Below, in pieces: positions 35,561 to 45,610 of a DNA stretch of 64,000 bases (position 1 is the first letter of the stretch; the number at the start of each line of letters is the position of its first letter). Source of the stretch: Fusibacter sp. 3D3 (lineage in GTDB: Bacteria > Bacillota > Clostridia > Peptostreptococcales > Acidaminobacteraceae); the NCBI RefSeq assembly GCF_001748365.1, contig NZ_BDHH01000003.1, forward strand, positions 40,302 to 104,301, given 5' to 3'. The notes beneath the pieces were generated by a model. That model saw nothing but the letters and a program-made list of their open reading frames with translations, was not told the origin of the DNA and ran no database searches. Both the position numbers and the translations under genes were made by a program.

Positions 35561-36172
35561 ATGAACAATAACACGGTATATCTTTATGTGTTTGATACAA
35601 TGGCAGATTGGGAGATCGGCTATTTAACTGCAGAACTGAACTCAGGGAGATATTATAAGGCAGGTATGAGTCCTTCACAAATCATCACAGTGGCGAATGA
35701 AAAATCACCCGTGACAACAATGGGCGGTCTAAAAATATTACCAGATCGGGTGCTTTCTGAATGTGATTTTAAAAATGTGGGTGCTCTCATCTTACCTGGA
35801 GGCAACACTTGGATGACATCAAGCCACGATGCCATATTGGATAAGGCAGCGCAATGCTTAAAAGAGGGCATCATCGTTGCTGCAATTTGTGATGCTACAA
35901 GAGGACTTGCTCAGAAAGGTCTACTGAACTTAAAAGCGCACACCAGTAATGATCTGGATTATTTAAAAGCAACTTGTCCAAATTATACAGGAGAGCAACA
36001 CTATAAATACGAGCCTTGTGTAACGGATGGACAACTGATAACCGCTTCTGGAATCGCCGCATTGGAATTCACGGTTCAGGTCTTGAAGGCATTAGATGTT
36101 TGGACACCAGAAATGCTGGACGATTGGTATGGTCTTTTTAAAGAGCACAAGTTGGATTTTTTTAAGAGATAA
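35561..36172 (+). CDS. DJ-1/PfpI family protein (class I glutamine amidotransferase-like)
   Basis: 203 residues. The elbow with the nucleophilic cysteine reads VAAICDATRGLA, preceded by ALILPGGNTWM; the N-terminal Glu is in DWEIGYLTAEL. It resembles the YoaZ/YdeA type often paired with WYL or ArsR regulators. RBS GGAGGG is 8 bases before the ATG. Possible roles are deglycase, chaperone or amidase, undecided. Confidence 0.85.
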   Translation: MNNNTVYLYVFDTMADWEIGYLTAELNSGRYYKAGMSPSQIITVANEKSPVTTMGGLKILPDRVLSECDFKNVGALILPGGNTWMTSSHDAILDKAAQCLKEGIIVAAICDATRGLAQKGLLNLKAHTSNDLDYLKATCPNYTGEQHYKYEPCVTDGQLITASGIAALEFTVQVLKALDVWTPEMLDDWYGLFKEHKLDFFKR

Positions 36173-36206
36173 AATCATATGACTTGAATTGAGGCCCTAT
36201 CCGAAA

Positions 36207-36250
36207 AAGAGCACCTTATCCGATGTCATGTTGGATAGGGTGCTCTTAAA
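36207..36250 (+). terminator. Rho-independent terminator
   Basis: AAGAGCACCTTATCC pairs with GGATAGGGTGCTCTT around a 12-base loop; the downstream AAAATTAT is a poor T-tract on this strand. Read on the other strand it could also serve nadE, which ends 80 bases further on. Confidence 0.5.
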
Positions 36251-36326
36251 ATTATATGTTGTCGAATCTTCTATTTATAGGCAAAATGTGTTGATAACCT
36301 TTGATGCTAGGCGAAGATTCGTGATT

Positions 36327-38225
36327 TTAGTAAGGATACCTCACATCCGATGGCATGCGCCAATCGCCTCGTGGGGATAACGATACCGTTCCCACTTTTG
36401 GACCATCGGGCAGACAAGACCTTTTGAACTGCTGCGTAAAGAATCGATTAAAGAAGTTATCCAGCGTCTTATCGATTTCTTCTGATCCGATCTGAGGAAA
36501 TGCAATGCGGGCAAGTAGCCCAATCTTTTCTTTTGTAAAGCCATTGCGGACAAAGTGGTATAAGAAAAAGTCATGTAAGTCATATTTTCCAATCGTTTTT
36601 TCAGTGGACTGCATATCCGCTTCATTCTTTGATGGTAGCAATTCTGGACTGATTGGTGTACCGCATATAGACTCTAAGACTTCTGCCAGATTTGAATGCA
36701 TGTCGCCATATGCCGATACCAGATATCTCACGAGAGTCTTTGGAACACCTGAATTTACTGCATACATGGACATATGATCTCCATTGTAAGTACTCCATCC
36801 AAGTGCCAATTCTGACAAGTCTCCTGTACCAATGACTAGAGCACCTTCTTGATTAGCGACATCCATTAAGATCTGAGTACGCTCTCTTGCTTGGACATTT
36901 TCATAAGTGACATCATAGCAGTCGGGCGCATGATCGATATCTTTAAAATGTTGCTCACATGCAGGTCTGATATCAATCATTTTAGCCGTGATGCCCATCA
37001 AAGCCATTAAGCGATCCGAGTTTAGCTTTGTTCTTTCACTTGTTCCAAAACCTGGCATGGTGATGCCTATAATATTTTCAAGGGGTAATCCAACCATTTC
37101 GTGTGCATCAGCAACTACCAATAAAGCAAGTGTACTGTCCAGTCCACCAGAAATACCGATGATTGATTTTTTTATACCGGTTTTCTTAAGACGCTGAGCC
37201 AAACCTCTCGCTTGTAAATGTAGAATTTCTCTACAGCGTTCTTCTTTTTCTTGCCCACTAGGGATAAACGGAAAAGGATTGACGTAGTCTGGCAGAGTGT
37301 CCACTTGAGCTGTATTTTTTGCTGTAATAAAGTTGTAATTAAAATTATTTTCTGTATTCATTTTGATGCCTTCTGCAAAACTATTAAATTTAACACGGTC
37401 ATTTTCAAGCTTTTCAAAATCGAGTATTGCGCTCATAAGACCACTGTTTTCTTTTGCTTCTGTGATAATGCTGCCATTGTAGGCGATGAGGTTGTGACCA
37501 CTAAAGACCAAGTCCGTTGTACTTTCTCCTAGACCTGAGGAAGCGTATAAGTAGGCGCTCATACATTTACCAGATTGCATCTTGACTAAGTCCCGTCGGT
37601 AGTCACTCTTTGTTGCTACTTCATTGGATGCAGATGGATTGACGATAATGTTTGCACCATACATGGCATGAATCCCGCTTGGGGGATTACTCACCCATAG
37701 ATCCTCACAAATTTCACAGCCAAGTCTCAGACCATCTGGAGTCTCAACGATGAGGTTAGGGGTGAACGGGACTTCCTGATCGCAAAAAAGAATCTTGTCT
37801 GCCGTGCGTGAAGTTGCGGGGCTAAACCATCTTTTTTCATAGTATTCAGAGTAATTGGGTAAAAATGTTTTAGGTACAATACCGAGTATATGACTGCCCT
37901 GTAGGATCACCGCAGTGTTAAACAGTAGCCCTCTTTGTTTCGCTGGACTGCCTATGACGACGATCATTTTAGGATTTTTTTCTCCAAGAAACTGAAGTAT
38001 TTTTTTCATTTCAGCCTCAGCCATCTTTGAGAGATAGGGTTGCAGAAATAAATCGCCGCAGGTATACCCTGTCAAGGCTAATTCTGGGAACAATAAAACC
38101 TCAACATGTGCCTCGGTGGCTTGTTGCATTACTTGAATCATTTCTTTTGCATTTGCCTCTGGATTGCCAACGACAACTTCAAAAGAACCTGTCGCTACTT
38201 TGACAAATCCATATTTTGTACGCAT
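36327..38225 (-). CDS. nadE: Glutamine-dependent NAD+ synthetase
   Basis: 632 residues, the two-domain form. The N-terminal nitrilase-like glutaminase has Glu in LLFPELALTGYT, the Lys in GIVPKTFLPNYSEYYE and the Cys in GCEICEDLW. The C-terminal synthetase has the ATP-pyrophosphatase loop IIGISGGLDSTLALLV and TGDLSELALGWSTYNGDHM. It converts nicotinate adenine dinucleotide to NAD+ using glutamine. The start is ATG 38225 after TAGGTG; the GTG inside that motif is rejected. Confidence 0.95.
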   Translation of the reverse strand: MRTKYGFVKVATGSFEVVVGNPEANAKEMIQVMQQATEAHVEVLLFPELALTGYTCGDLFLQPYLSKMAEAEMKKILQFLGEKNPKMIVVIGSPAKQRGLLFNTAVILQGSHILGIVPKTFLPNYSEYYEKRWFSPATSRTADKILFCDQEVPFTPNLIVETPDGLRLGCEICEDLWVSNPPSGIHAMYGANIIVNPSASNEVATKSDYRRDLVKMQSGKCMSAYLYASSGLGESTTDLVFSGHNLIAYNGSIITEAKENSGLMSAILDFEKLENDRVKFNSFAEGIKMNTENNFNYNFITAKNTAQVDTLPDYVNPFPFIPSGQEKEERCREILHLQARGLAQRLKKTGIKKSIIGISGGLDSTLALLVVADAHEMVGLPLENIIGITMPGFGTSERTKLNSDRLMALMGITAKMIDIRPACEQHFKDIDHAPDCYDVTYENVQARERTQILMDVANQEGALVIGTGDLSELALGWSTYNGDHMSMYAVNSGVPKTLVRYLVSAYGDMHSNLAEVLESICGTPISPELLPSKNEADMQSTEKTIGKYDLHDFFLYHFVRNGFTKEKIGLLARIAFPQIGSEEIDKTLDNFFNRFFTQQFKRSCLPDGPKVGTVSLSPRGDWRMPSDVRYPY

Positions 38226-38319
38226 TTTCAGCACCTACTTTTCAATTGGGATCATAAAAATTGTTTTGCTCTCTTATTTTATCATATTGCGTGCATTTCT
38301 TGTAGAGTAGCAAGTTATT

Positions 38320-39213
38320 TTAATAGGCTAATATTTCATAGCCATCCTCTGTGACCAAAACCATGACTTCCCACTGAGCAGAGGGCATGCCATCTGCGGT
38401 ATAAACAGTCCAATCATCTTCTTCGTCTATGAAAACGTCATCTGTGCCCATATTCAGCATGGGTTCAATGGTAAAGACCATCCCAGGGACTAAAAGCATC
38501 TCAGTCCCTTTTTTTGAAACAAAGCTCACCCAAGGTTCTTCGTGAAATTTTAAGCCAATACCATGTCCACCGATATCCTGTACCACGGTGTAGCCGTTAG
38601 CGAGGGCATGTTCATGTATCGCTTGCCCCATATCACCCAAAAATCCCCATGGGGTTACCTGCGAGAGTCCTACTTCTATACATTCTTTGGTTACATCCAC
38701 GAGTCGTTTTTTTTCAGGGCTTGTATTGCCAATGCAAAACATCCTAGATGAATCGGAAAAATAGCCATTGTGTATGGTCGAAACATCAATGTTGATAATA
38801 TCGCCATCTTCTAGAATCACATCGTCTGACGGGATGCCATGGCATACTTGATCGTTGATTGAGGTACAAACGCTTTTGGTATAGCCTTCATAATTTAGTG
38901 GTGCTGGAATGCCACCCAATGCCAACGTCTTTTCGTGAATCAAGACATCAATTTCATTTGTTGTCATACCGATGTACAACTTATCGGAGATAAAATCTAA
39001 AAGGGCTGTGTTAATCTTGCCACTTTCTCTGAGCCCTATAATTTGTTCTTTATTTTTTATGATTTTTCTTGGTGGCACAATGCTTCCGCGTGATTTATAC
39101 TCGGATAACTTTATGTCAAATGCCTCGTGACAGTTCTTATATTTTAGGCCGCTTTTGCACCAACAAAGATCATTTCTTCCCATTTTTTTATGCATTAAAC
39201 TTTTTTTATTCAT
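38320..39213 (-). CDS. map: Methionine aminopeptidase with N-terminal SEC-C-type zinc motif
   Basis: 297 residues, about 45 longer than minimal bacterial MetAP. The extra N-terminus (GRNDLCWCKSGLKYKNCHEA) is a SEC-C motif. The type I pita-bread metal ligands are visible: Asp in IINIDVST, Asp in GYFSDSSRMF, His in DIGGHGIGLKFHE, Glu in FTIEPMLNMG and the last Glu in QWEVMVLVTEDG. It removes initiator methionine co-translationally; the SEC-C part is thought to aid ribosome binding. The start is ATG 39213 with GGAGTGG upstream. Confidence 0.92.
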   Translation of the reverse strand: MNKKSLMHKKMGRNDLCWCKSGLKYKNCHEAFDIKLSEYKSRGSIVPPRKIIKNKEQIIGLRESGKINTALLDFISDKLYIGMTTNEIDVLIHEKTLALGGIPAPLNYEGYTKSVCTSINDQVCHGIPSDDVILEDGDIINIDVSTIHNGYFSDSSRMFCIGNTSPEKKRLVDVTKECIEVGLSQVTPWGFLGDMGQAIHEHALANGYTVVQDIGGHGIGLKFHEEPWVSFVSKKGTEMLLVPGMVFTIEPMLNMGTDDVFIDEEDDWTVYTADGMPSAQWEVMVLVTEDGYEILAY

Positions 39214-39504
39214 AGAAACCACTCCTTATATCTATTCTAGATTATGAGTTTTTTAAGAACTCTATTTGAGCTTTGTCTTCAATCTAAATATAGCATTATA
39301 TTATATCGAATTCAAACACGTGGATTTTATGGAAAGAAAACGATTTGTTTGCGATGAATATATACGTACAAGAAACCGATCGCGTGTTATACTAAACTCA
39401 GGTAAAAATAATGAAATTCCTTTAAGATAGAGTGTGTACACTCTACTATAACTTGGGAAGTTAAGTGTCTAGAAAAGATATTTTTAAGAAAAAAGGGGGA
39501 ACAA

Positions 39505-42500
39505 ATGAATCGTAAATTAATACAACTCATTTTTGTACTTATACTGTTGGTAGGTGTAGGGTCAGCAAGTTATGCAATGGAAATATACAACTTGAATTCA
39601 GAGCAAATTAATTACATCTACACTGTTGAAGACTTTGATAAAATTATGAATGACAGTGCGGGTTTTTTTGTTTTAATGAATGATCTGGACTTATCGACAT
39701 CAAAGTCTATAGGGCAGATTGCATTTGCTGGTATATTGCACGGAAATGGTCATGTCTTGAGTAATTGGAGCGCACCAAATGGTCTTTTTTCAGTGATCAA
39801 TAATGCAGAAATTTATGATCTAGGGCTGGAATCGGGAAGCGCTACAAATTACGTTTTGGGGAGCCAAATCACAAATTCTAAACTTGAGAATGTTTACGTA
39901 GATCATATAGTGACGACATCAAGTTCTCTTACGGGTATTTTATTAAATTCAACATTAACCAATATGTACGTGACATTGCCAGGTGGGTTTGCAACATTAA
40001 AAAGTGGCAACACCGAAACATCAGTCTATTATGATGCCGATAAATTTACAGGGACTACCACTGTGGGGGCTGGTTTAACCACTGCTGCAATGATGAATCA
40101 AGTCAATTATACAGGTTGGGATTTTAATCATATTTGGACAGTTGAAGAAAGTGTGACTAACCCGAATTTTGGACAATATAATAGTTTGAGATTAATGGGG
40201 TCAAGTGTGCATTATAATAAAGCAGAAGGCAAAGTTGCAATAAAATTAGTTTTTAATCAAACGCCATCTATTGGCACTGGAAGTATACACCTATTGAGAA
40301 AAGTGGATGATTCAGAAGTAGTGACATTTGCATCAAGTTCAAGTGTTTTGGAGGGCAAAGTCGCAACGCTTTCCTCAGAGATTTTACTAGAGGAGAATGT
40401 AGAATACTATATTACGGTGGATGCCAGTGCTTTTGACAATGGAAGTGGTGGCACAATGATCATTTTAGGCCGGGTGTCAAAGGCCTTTGAGATTTTGCAT
40501 TTTGAGTTAGGAGATGGCACAAGCGAGCATCCTTATGAAATTAGAAATTTTGAAGCATTGAACAAGATTAGAGAGGGCCTTGAATATCATTATAAATTGA
40601 TGGACAATATGGATTTAGAAGGAAAAAGCATGGCGCCTATTGGAAATGCAGCCACACCTTTCATAGGTGGGTTTGATGGCAGTGACCACGTAATTTCTAA
40701 TTATACCTATGAAGCGCTTGATGGTTCATATGCGGGGTTGTTCGGCTATAGTAAAGGGAGCATCAAAAATTTAGGGGTGAACAATTTAGAGATTAAAATT
40801 CAGGGGAGTGCCTCGTCTTCTGTGTCTTTGTCAGGTTCATACGTAGGAGGGCTTGTAGGCTACAACACCGGTCGTATTGAAAATTGTTATACAACAGGGG
40901 TAGTGTTAGGAAAATCTAACGTGGGCGGTCTTGTTGGTAATAATCAAGGGGTAATCACGCTATGTTATAGTGAAGCCAATGTTACGAGTTCAGATTACCT
41001 AAGTTCAGGCTACAATAATGAGGGCTTCTATACGGGAGGACTAAGTGGTAGAAATGCCTTGGGTGGTACGATATCCTTGTCCTACGCCACTGGAGATGTG
41101 GCAGGTTGTGAGCAAGTAGGTGGTTTAGTTGGAAATGCATTTAAAGGTGGACTGATCAGCGACTCTTATGCCTCTGGAGATGTAATTGGCTATTATGATG
41201 TTGGTGGTTTCATGGGACGAAATTATTCTGGGTCAACAGCTGAAAACGTTTACAGTACAGGAGCAGTATCCTTATATACAGGGGGAACCCATGTCGGTGG
41301 ATTAATTGGAACACAGGCTTCAGCAGGGACTTTAACAAATGGCTATTACAATCAAGAAACATCGGGACAAAATGATGATTTGGGAAATGGTTCTCCTAGG
41401 ATGACTTCAGAGATGTTTTTGGAATCCACGTATGTTGGATTTGACTTTAATACCATTTGGACAATTATAGAAAACCGTTCTATGCCTTATTTGAACTTAA
41501 ATGAAGCTGCTGCATTGCCAGGCTTGATTAATCAAGCGCCAACTTTGACAACAACGGCTATTTATACGTTAGAGGATACGGTTGTATCAGGCAATCTATT
41601 AGGGGTAGATCCAGACGGTGATGCCATTAATTACACCTTGGTTCAAGTGACTTCAAGTGGCAGTATTAATGTAACCACGTCTGGTGCGTATACCTACATG
41701 CCAAATCCAAACTTTAACGGTGAGGATCAATTCTTAGTTATTCTAACAGATGGGTTTGTGACTACCACATCCGCTGCAATCACAGTTCATGTTGAATCTG
41801 TAAATGATGCGCCTTCTGTTTCAAATGGCACGATTTCACTGGATGAAGATAGCTCTTTTGTGGGACAATTAGTGTCAACAGATGCGGATGAAAATGATGT
41901 GTTGGAGTATACGCTTATAACCGAACCCGTTCACGGAACTGTGACGCTAAATCATCTGACCGGTTATTTTGTTTACTCATCTGTGGCAAATTATTATGGA
42001 TCTGATCAGTTTACATGGCAGGCATCAGATGGTGTGACCAGTCAACAAGCCACGATTTCAGTTGCAATTGCTTCTGTTAATGATAGTCCTGTGACAACCC
42101 ATAAAACATTTGATATGCGTTATAATGAGGTATTGTCAACAGATCTGGCTCTACTTTCGACAGATGTAGAGGGAGATGCACTGACTTTTAGTCTCAATTC
42201 CAGCCCTATATTTGGAACGGCGCATATTTTGATGGGTTCATCTCTACTCAGTTATACACCAGTCCACATTGGGATAGAAACTTTAGTTTACTCGGTGAGT
42301 GATTTGAATACAACAACAGTAGGGTCTATAACGATTCATATTGTGAACGCTGAACAATCTGCGCCAACGGGATTAACAGCAGAGCGAGCAAGTCAAAATA
42401 AGAGTGATGGTGCCATCATCGGTACGGATTCAACTATGGCTTATAAAAAAGTGGATGCTACAGAATGGACAGAAGTGACAAGTGATAAAATTACTGGACT

Positions 42501-43953
42501 TACAGCAGGGACTTATGCGGTTAGATTTAAAGCAAAACTAGGTTACAATGCAGGTGAAAATGCTTATGTAACAGTTGAAATAGATGAGGATTCAACAGGA
42601 GCAGGAGGCACAGAAGACGCAGGCGGATCAGGTGATCGGGATGAGGGGTCAAGCTACAATTCGCCTGAAACATCAGGTGAAATATTATCAGGATCAATAC
42701 AGCCTGTATCAGCATCCATTGTAATTAAGACAACAGATACAACAGAAGTGATTGATGGGAAAACAGTAACTCAAGTGGGCGTTGAGACAAATGAAATTAG
42801 GGCGTATTTGAAATCTGAGACTCCAAATGGTGAAAATCAAAATTTAGTATCTTTTAAAACCGCACAAACAAGCGATTCAGTCCAGTTCAATTTAACTGGG
42901 GAAGCAGTCGATTTGTTTAGTAAAAATCAGATTGATTATGCTTTTGAAACACCGCTGGTTGCTTATCAATTTACCTCTAATGCGATTGACATTAAGCGTA
43001 TAGCAATGGCATTAGGCCTAAGTGAAAGTCAATATGCCAATATTAAGATTGGCGTCAATATGAAGAGGACCTCACAAGAAATACGCCCAGATGGAGTGGA
43101 CGGAAAAGTACTGATGTCACCTATCCAATTTGAAATTACAGCTTCATATACCAGTGAAAGCGGTGAAATAAAAACAATAAGTGTACATGCTTTCAATCAT
43201 TATGTGGAGAGAACGTTTACACTTTCGGATGAGATTGATCAAGCTCTAGTGACAACAGGTGTGGTAATCAATTCAGATGGACGTTATGCTCATATTCCAA
43301 CCATTGTTATTAAGGAAAATGGGAAATGGAAAGTAAAGATGAATTCCATGACAAATTCTGAATATACCCTTATTTATAATGATGTTAAAGTATCCAGTGT
43401 GAGCGGACATTGGTCAGAAACGGTGGTTAATCGCATGGCGTCTGATCTGGTACTTGTTGACTACGAAACGTTTAAACCCAATGAAGCTGTTACGCGAGGT
43501 GAATTTATAGATTATGTGGTCAGAGGTCTTGGCTTGTATCGCGATACAGTTGATTTTGAAACAAAGCTAAATGATATTGAGAATTCTAGGTATGCACAAT
43601 CTATTCAAATTGCGAATGCTTGGGGACTTGTATCTGGATATGAAAATAATACCTTTAGACCGAATCATCAAATTTCAAGAGAAGAAGCCATGATGATTTT
43701 TGCAAATGCATTGACGCTGATACAATTTGAGCATACTGGCACAGTTAATCATGATATAAGTCAGTATATCGATAAAACTGAAATAAGCAACTGGGCAGTT
43801 GATGCTGTCAACCGATCGCTCAAAGTGGGTGTGTTTAGTGGTCGAAGCAATCAACAACTTGCACCAAAAGAAAACTTAACATGTGCAGAAGCTGTAGTGG
43901 CGGTCCATAATTTGTTGATCAAGACAGAGCTCATAGCAGGAAAAACAAACTAA
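39505..43953 (+). CDS. Large SLH-anchored surface protein with GLUG and cadherin-like repeats
   Basis: 1482 residues. Signal peptide of about 25 residues (LIFVLILLVGVGSASYAM). Residues about 445-625 hold GLUG repeats (VGGLVGYNTG, VGGLVGNNQG, TGGLSGRNAL, VGGLVGNAFK, VGGFMGRNYS, VGGLIGTQAS). Residues about 675-950 are three cadherin-like/VCBS modules (DPDGDAINYTL, VNDAPSVSNGTISLDEDSS, VNDSPVTTHK). A Gly/Ser/Glu-rich linker follows a FIVAR-like module at about 950-1060. Residues about 1297-1478 are three SLH domains (TRGEFIDYVVRGLG, FRPNHQISREEAMMIF) that bind secondary cell-wall polymer. It is probably an adhesin or polysaccharide-binding protein. Monocistronic. Confidence 0.9.
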   Translation: MNRKLIQLIFVLILLVGVGSASYAMEIYNLNSEQINYIYTVEDFDKIMNDSAGFFVLMNDLDLSTSKSIGQIAFAGILHGNGHVLSNWSAPNGLFSVINNAEIYDLGLESGSATNYVLGSQITNSKLENVYVDHIVTTSSSLTGILLNSTLTNMYVTLPGGFATLKSGNTETSVYYDADKFTGTTTVGAGLTTAAMMNQVNYTGWDFNHIWTVEESVTNPNFGQYNSLRLMGSSVHYNKAEGKVAIKLVFNQTPSIGTGSIHLLRKVDDSEVVTFASSSSVLEGKVATLSSEILLEENVEYYITVDASAFDNGSGGTMIILGRVSKAFEILHFELGDGTSEHPYEIRNFEALNKIREGLEYHYKLMDNMDLEGKSMAPIGNAATPFIGGFDGSDHVISNYTYEALDGSYAGLFGYSKGSIKNLGVNNLEIKIQGSASSSVSLSGSYVGGLVGYNTGRIENCYTTGVVLGKSNVGGLVGNNQGVITLCYSEANVTSSDYLSSGYNNEGFYTGGLSGRNALGGTISLSYATGDVAGCEQVGGLVGNAFKGGLISDSYASGDVIGYYDVGGFMGRNYSGSTAENVYSTGAVSLYTGGTHVGGLIGTQASAGTLTNGYYNQETSGQNDDLGNGSPRMTSEMFLESTYVGFDFNTIWTIIENRSMPYLNLNEAAALPGLINQAPTLTTTAIYTLEDTVVSGNLLGVDPDGDAINYTLVQVTSSGSINVTTSGAYTYMPNPNFNGEDQFLVILTDGFVTTTSAAITVHVESVNDAPSVSNGTISLDEDSSFVGQLVSTDADENDVLEYTLITEPVHGTVTLNHLTGYFVYSSVANYYGSDQFTWQASDGVTSQQATISVAIASVNDSPVTTHKTFDMRYNEVLSTDLALLSTDVEGDALTFSLNSSPIFGTAHILMGSSLLSYTPVHIGIETLVYSVSDLNTTTVGSITIHIVNAEQSAPTGLTAERASQNKSDGAIIGTDSTMAYKKVDATEWTEVTSDKITGLTAGTYAVRFKAKLGYNAGENAYVTVEIDEDSTGAGGTEDAGGSGDRDEGSSYNSPETSGEILSGSIQPVSASIVIKTTDTTEVIDGKTVTQVGVETNEIRAYLKSETPNGENQNLVSFKTAQTSDSVQFNLTGEAVDLFSKNQIDYAFETPLVAYQFTSNAIDIKRIAMALGLSESQYANIKIGVNMKRTSQEIRPDGVDGKVLMSPIQFEITASYTSESGEIKTISVHAFNHYVERTFTLSDEIDQALVTTGVVINSDGRYAHIPTIVIKENGKWKVKMNSMTNSEYTLIYNDVKVSSVSGHWSETVVNRMASDLVLVDYETFKPNEAVTRGEFIDYVVRGLGLYRDTVDFETKLNDIENSRYAQSIQIANAWGLVSGYENNTFRPNHQISREEAMMIFANALTLIQFEHTGTVNHDISQYIDKTEISNWAVDAVNRSLKVGVFSGRSNQQLAPKENLTCAEAVVAVHNLLIKTELIAGKTN

Positions 43954-43985
43954 CCCATAAACTAAAGTCGTTAAAGACACAAAGG

Positions 43986-44025
43986 AAGCCTTAGTTGACA
44001 TCAATCTGTCAATTAGGGCTTTTGC
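43986..44025 (+). terminator. Rho-independent terminator
   Basis: AAGCC-TTAGTTGACA pairs with TGTCAATTAGGGCTT around TCAATC, followed by TTG. It separates the surface protein from the chemotaxis-like module. Confidence 0.6.
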
Positions 44026-44096
44026 TATATTGGTTTTGAGGTTTAGAAGAAACAATTTCAGGGTATAATTAGTAAAAGCGTGAAGGGGGGAAACAA

Positions 44097-45188
44097 ATGG
44101 GCGAAAAATATGTTTCTGAAACACTGACAGTAAGTCGAAAAAACTTAACTGAAATTATCAACTTGGTTGAAGAACTTGTGATCAATAAAGTGAGCATCGA
44201 AAAAATCAAAAATGGCGACACTGAAATCTCATATAATAAAGTGCTAGATCAAGAATTGAGAATCGTTTCGGAAATTCAGAGCAATGTAAAAAATATTGGA
44301 CTTGCAAGACTTGAAACCATTAAGGATTCATTGGGCAATCTTGTAAAAAAAGAAGCCGAGGCACGACAAATGAAAGTTGATTTTGTCTTTGAGGGGTTAA
44401 AGACAGAAATTGAAGCTTCGCAGCTGGATCATATTCACAATATCGTAGCGGGTTTTATCAAAGACCTCTTTGATAATGAACCCAGTCATGACTTAGATCA
44501 AATTAAGGTGATTGCTTATTCAGATGATAAAGTGTTTTCGATAGGCGTTGAGCGCAGTGGGAGAGATAAAACCAGTACAGCGGTCAGCACTATTGCAAAA
44601 GCAGACACACTTGAACTGACGGTTCTCGATGAGGAAAAGGCGGTAGAAACCCTCACAGAAAACAATTGCAATCACGTACTCAATGACTTGATTGAGTTAA
44701 GAGAAGACCTTGAATATTCAGGTGGTAGCATCAAAATAGTAGCAGAAGCAGAGCAGCTTATGCGTCTTGATATTGAGATACCCGTTGCATCCTCTATTAT
44801 GACTGGAATGCTCATTCAGTGCGGTGATCAGGCATATGCTATACCGACTGATTTTATTGAAACCATTATGAATTCCAAAAATGTGAAACAGCAACAAGCC
44901 TTTCATCAAAACATGATTCTATATTTGGACCGAGCCATTCCGGTTGAAAATATTGCAGAGCGCTTAAATATTGAATCTTCAGGCGCATTATCTGCAATCG
45001 TAATCGTTCGCGTTAAAGATGAGATGCTGGCATTACTGGTGGACTCTGTTATTGATCAAGTGGATATGGTGGTAAAAGCAAAACCACCAACGATAAAAGA
45101 GGTCAAAGCGTTTCGTGGCACCACGGTGTTAGGGGATGGCAAGGTGACACTTGTACTGGATGTACCAGCCCTAATTAAAAATGCTTAG
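44097..45188 (+). CDS. Degenerate CheA-like protein lacking HPt and ATP-binding motifs
   Basis: 363 residues. It begins directly with a CheA P3 dimerisation helix (KNLTEIINLVEELVINKVSI), then a P4-like segment and a C-terminal CheW-like P5 domain (MLIQCGDQAYAIPTDFIETI ... KPPTIKEVKAFRGTTVLGDG). There is no P1 phosphotransfer domain. In P4 the N-box, normally HLIRNAVDHG, reads HIHNIVAGFIKD; the DDGxG box is replaced by ERSGRD; the GxGxGLDVV box reads HVLNDLIEL. ATP binding and autophosphorylation should be impossible. It is followed by cheW after 12 bases, so it is probably a structural scaffold. RBS AAGGGGGG. Confidence 0.85.
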   Translation: MGEKYVSETLTVSRKNLTEIINLVEELVINKVSIEKIKNGDTEISYNKVLDQELRIVSEIQSNVKNIGLARLETIKDSLGNLVKKEAEARQMKVDFVFEGLKTEIEASQLDHIHNIVAGFIKDLFDNEPSHDLDQIKVIAYSDDKVFSIGVERSGRDKTSTAVSTIAKADTLELTVLDEEKAVETLTENNCNHVLNDLIELREDLEYSGGSIKIVAEAEQLMRLDIEIPVASSIMTGMLIQCGDQAYAIPTDFIETIMNSKNVKQQQAFHQNMILYLDRAIPVENIAERLNIESSGALSAIVIVRVKDEMLALLVDSVIDQVDMVVKAKPPTIKEVKAFRGTTVLGDGKVTLVLDVPALIKNA

Positions 45189-45200
45189 GAAGGGGGACTT

Positions 45201-45593
45201 ATGCAAATATTAATATTCATCATAAAAGAAAAGGAATATGCGATTGAAATCAATCGGGTTGACACCATCGAAAAGCTAGAGACGATGACCTATATTCCAA
45301 AAGCCAGAAAAGAAATCATGGGTCTCATAAGCAGTCGTGGTCACATCATTACCGTTATGGATACAAGCAAGATCGTCAAGCAAATGATCAGCCATGAGGT
45401 GCTCAAGAAGCTCATTATTATTACAGTACGTGGAGAAAAAATAGCACTTGCAGTGACAGATATAGAGGATGTTGTTGATATTGACGAGCAAAATCTTGAA
45501 TTTGTGGATGATGATAAAGAGGTATCTGTGGTCAAGATAAACGGTAGGGTAGTCATGTTATTAAATGAAAATCAACTTAACAAACTATATTAA
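45201..45593 (+). CDS. cheW: CheW-like coupling protein
   Basis: 130 residues forming a single CheW domain: LIFIIKEKEYAIEINRVDTI, YIPKARKEIMGLISSRGHII, and ISHEVLKKLIIITVRGEKIA. It lacks any extra domain. In classical pathways CheW links receptors to CheA P5. Here it is sandwiched between a dead CheA-like protein and a soluble receptor, with 12- and 17-base gaps, so all three should be co-produced. RBS GGAAGGGGG. Confidence 0.9.
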   Translation: MQILIFIIKEKEYAIEINRVDTIEKLETMTYIPKARKEIMGLISSRGHIITVMDTSKIVKQMISHEVLKKLIIITVRGEKIALAVTDIEDVVDIDEQNLEFVDDDKEVSVVKINGRVVMLLNENQLNKLY

Positions 45594-45610
45594 TTCAGGG
45601 GGGCATAAAA

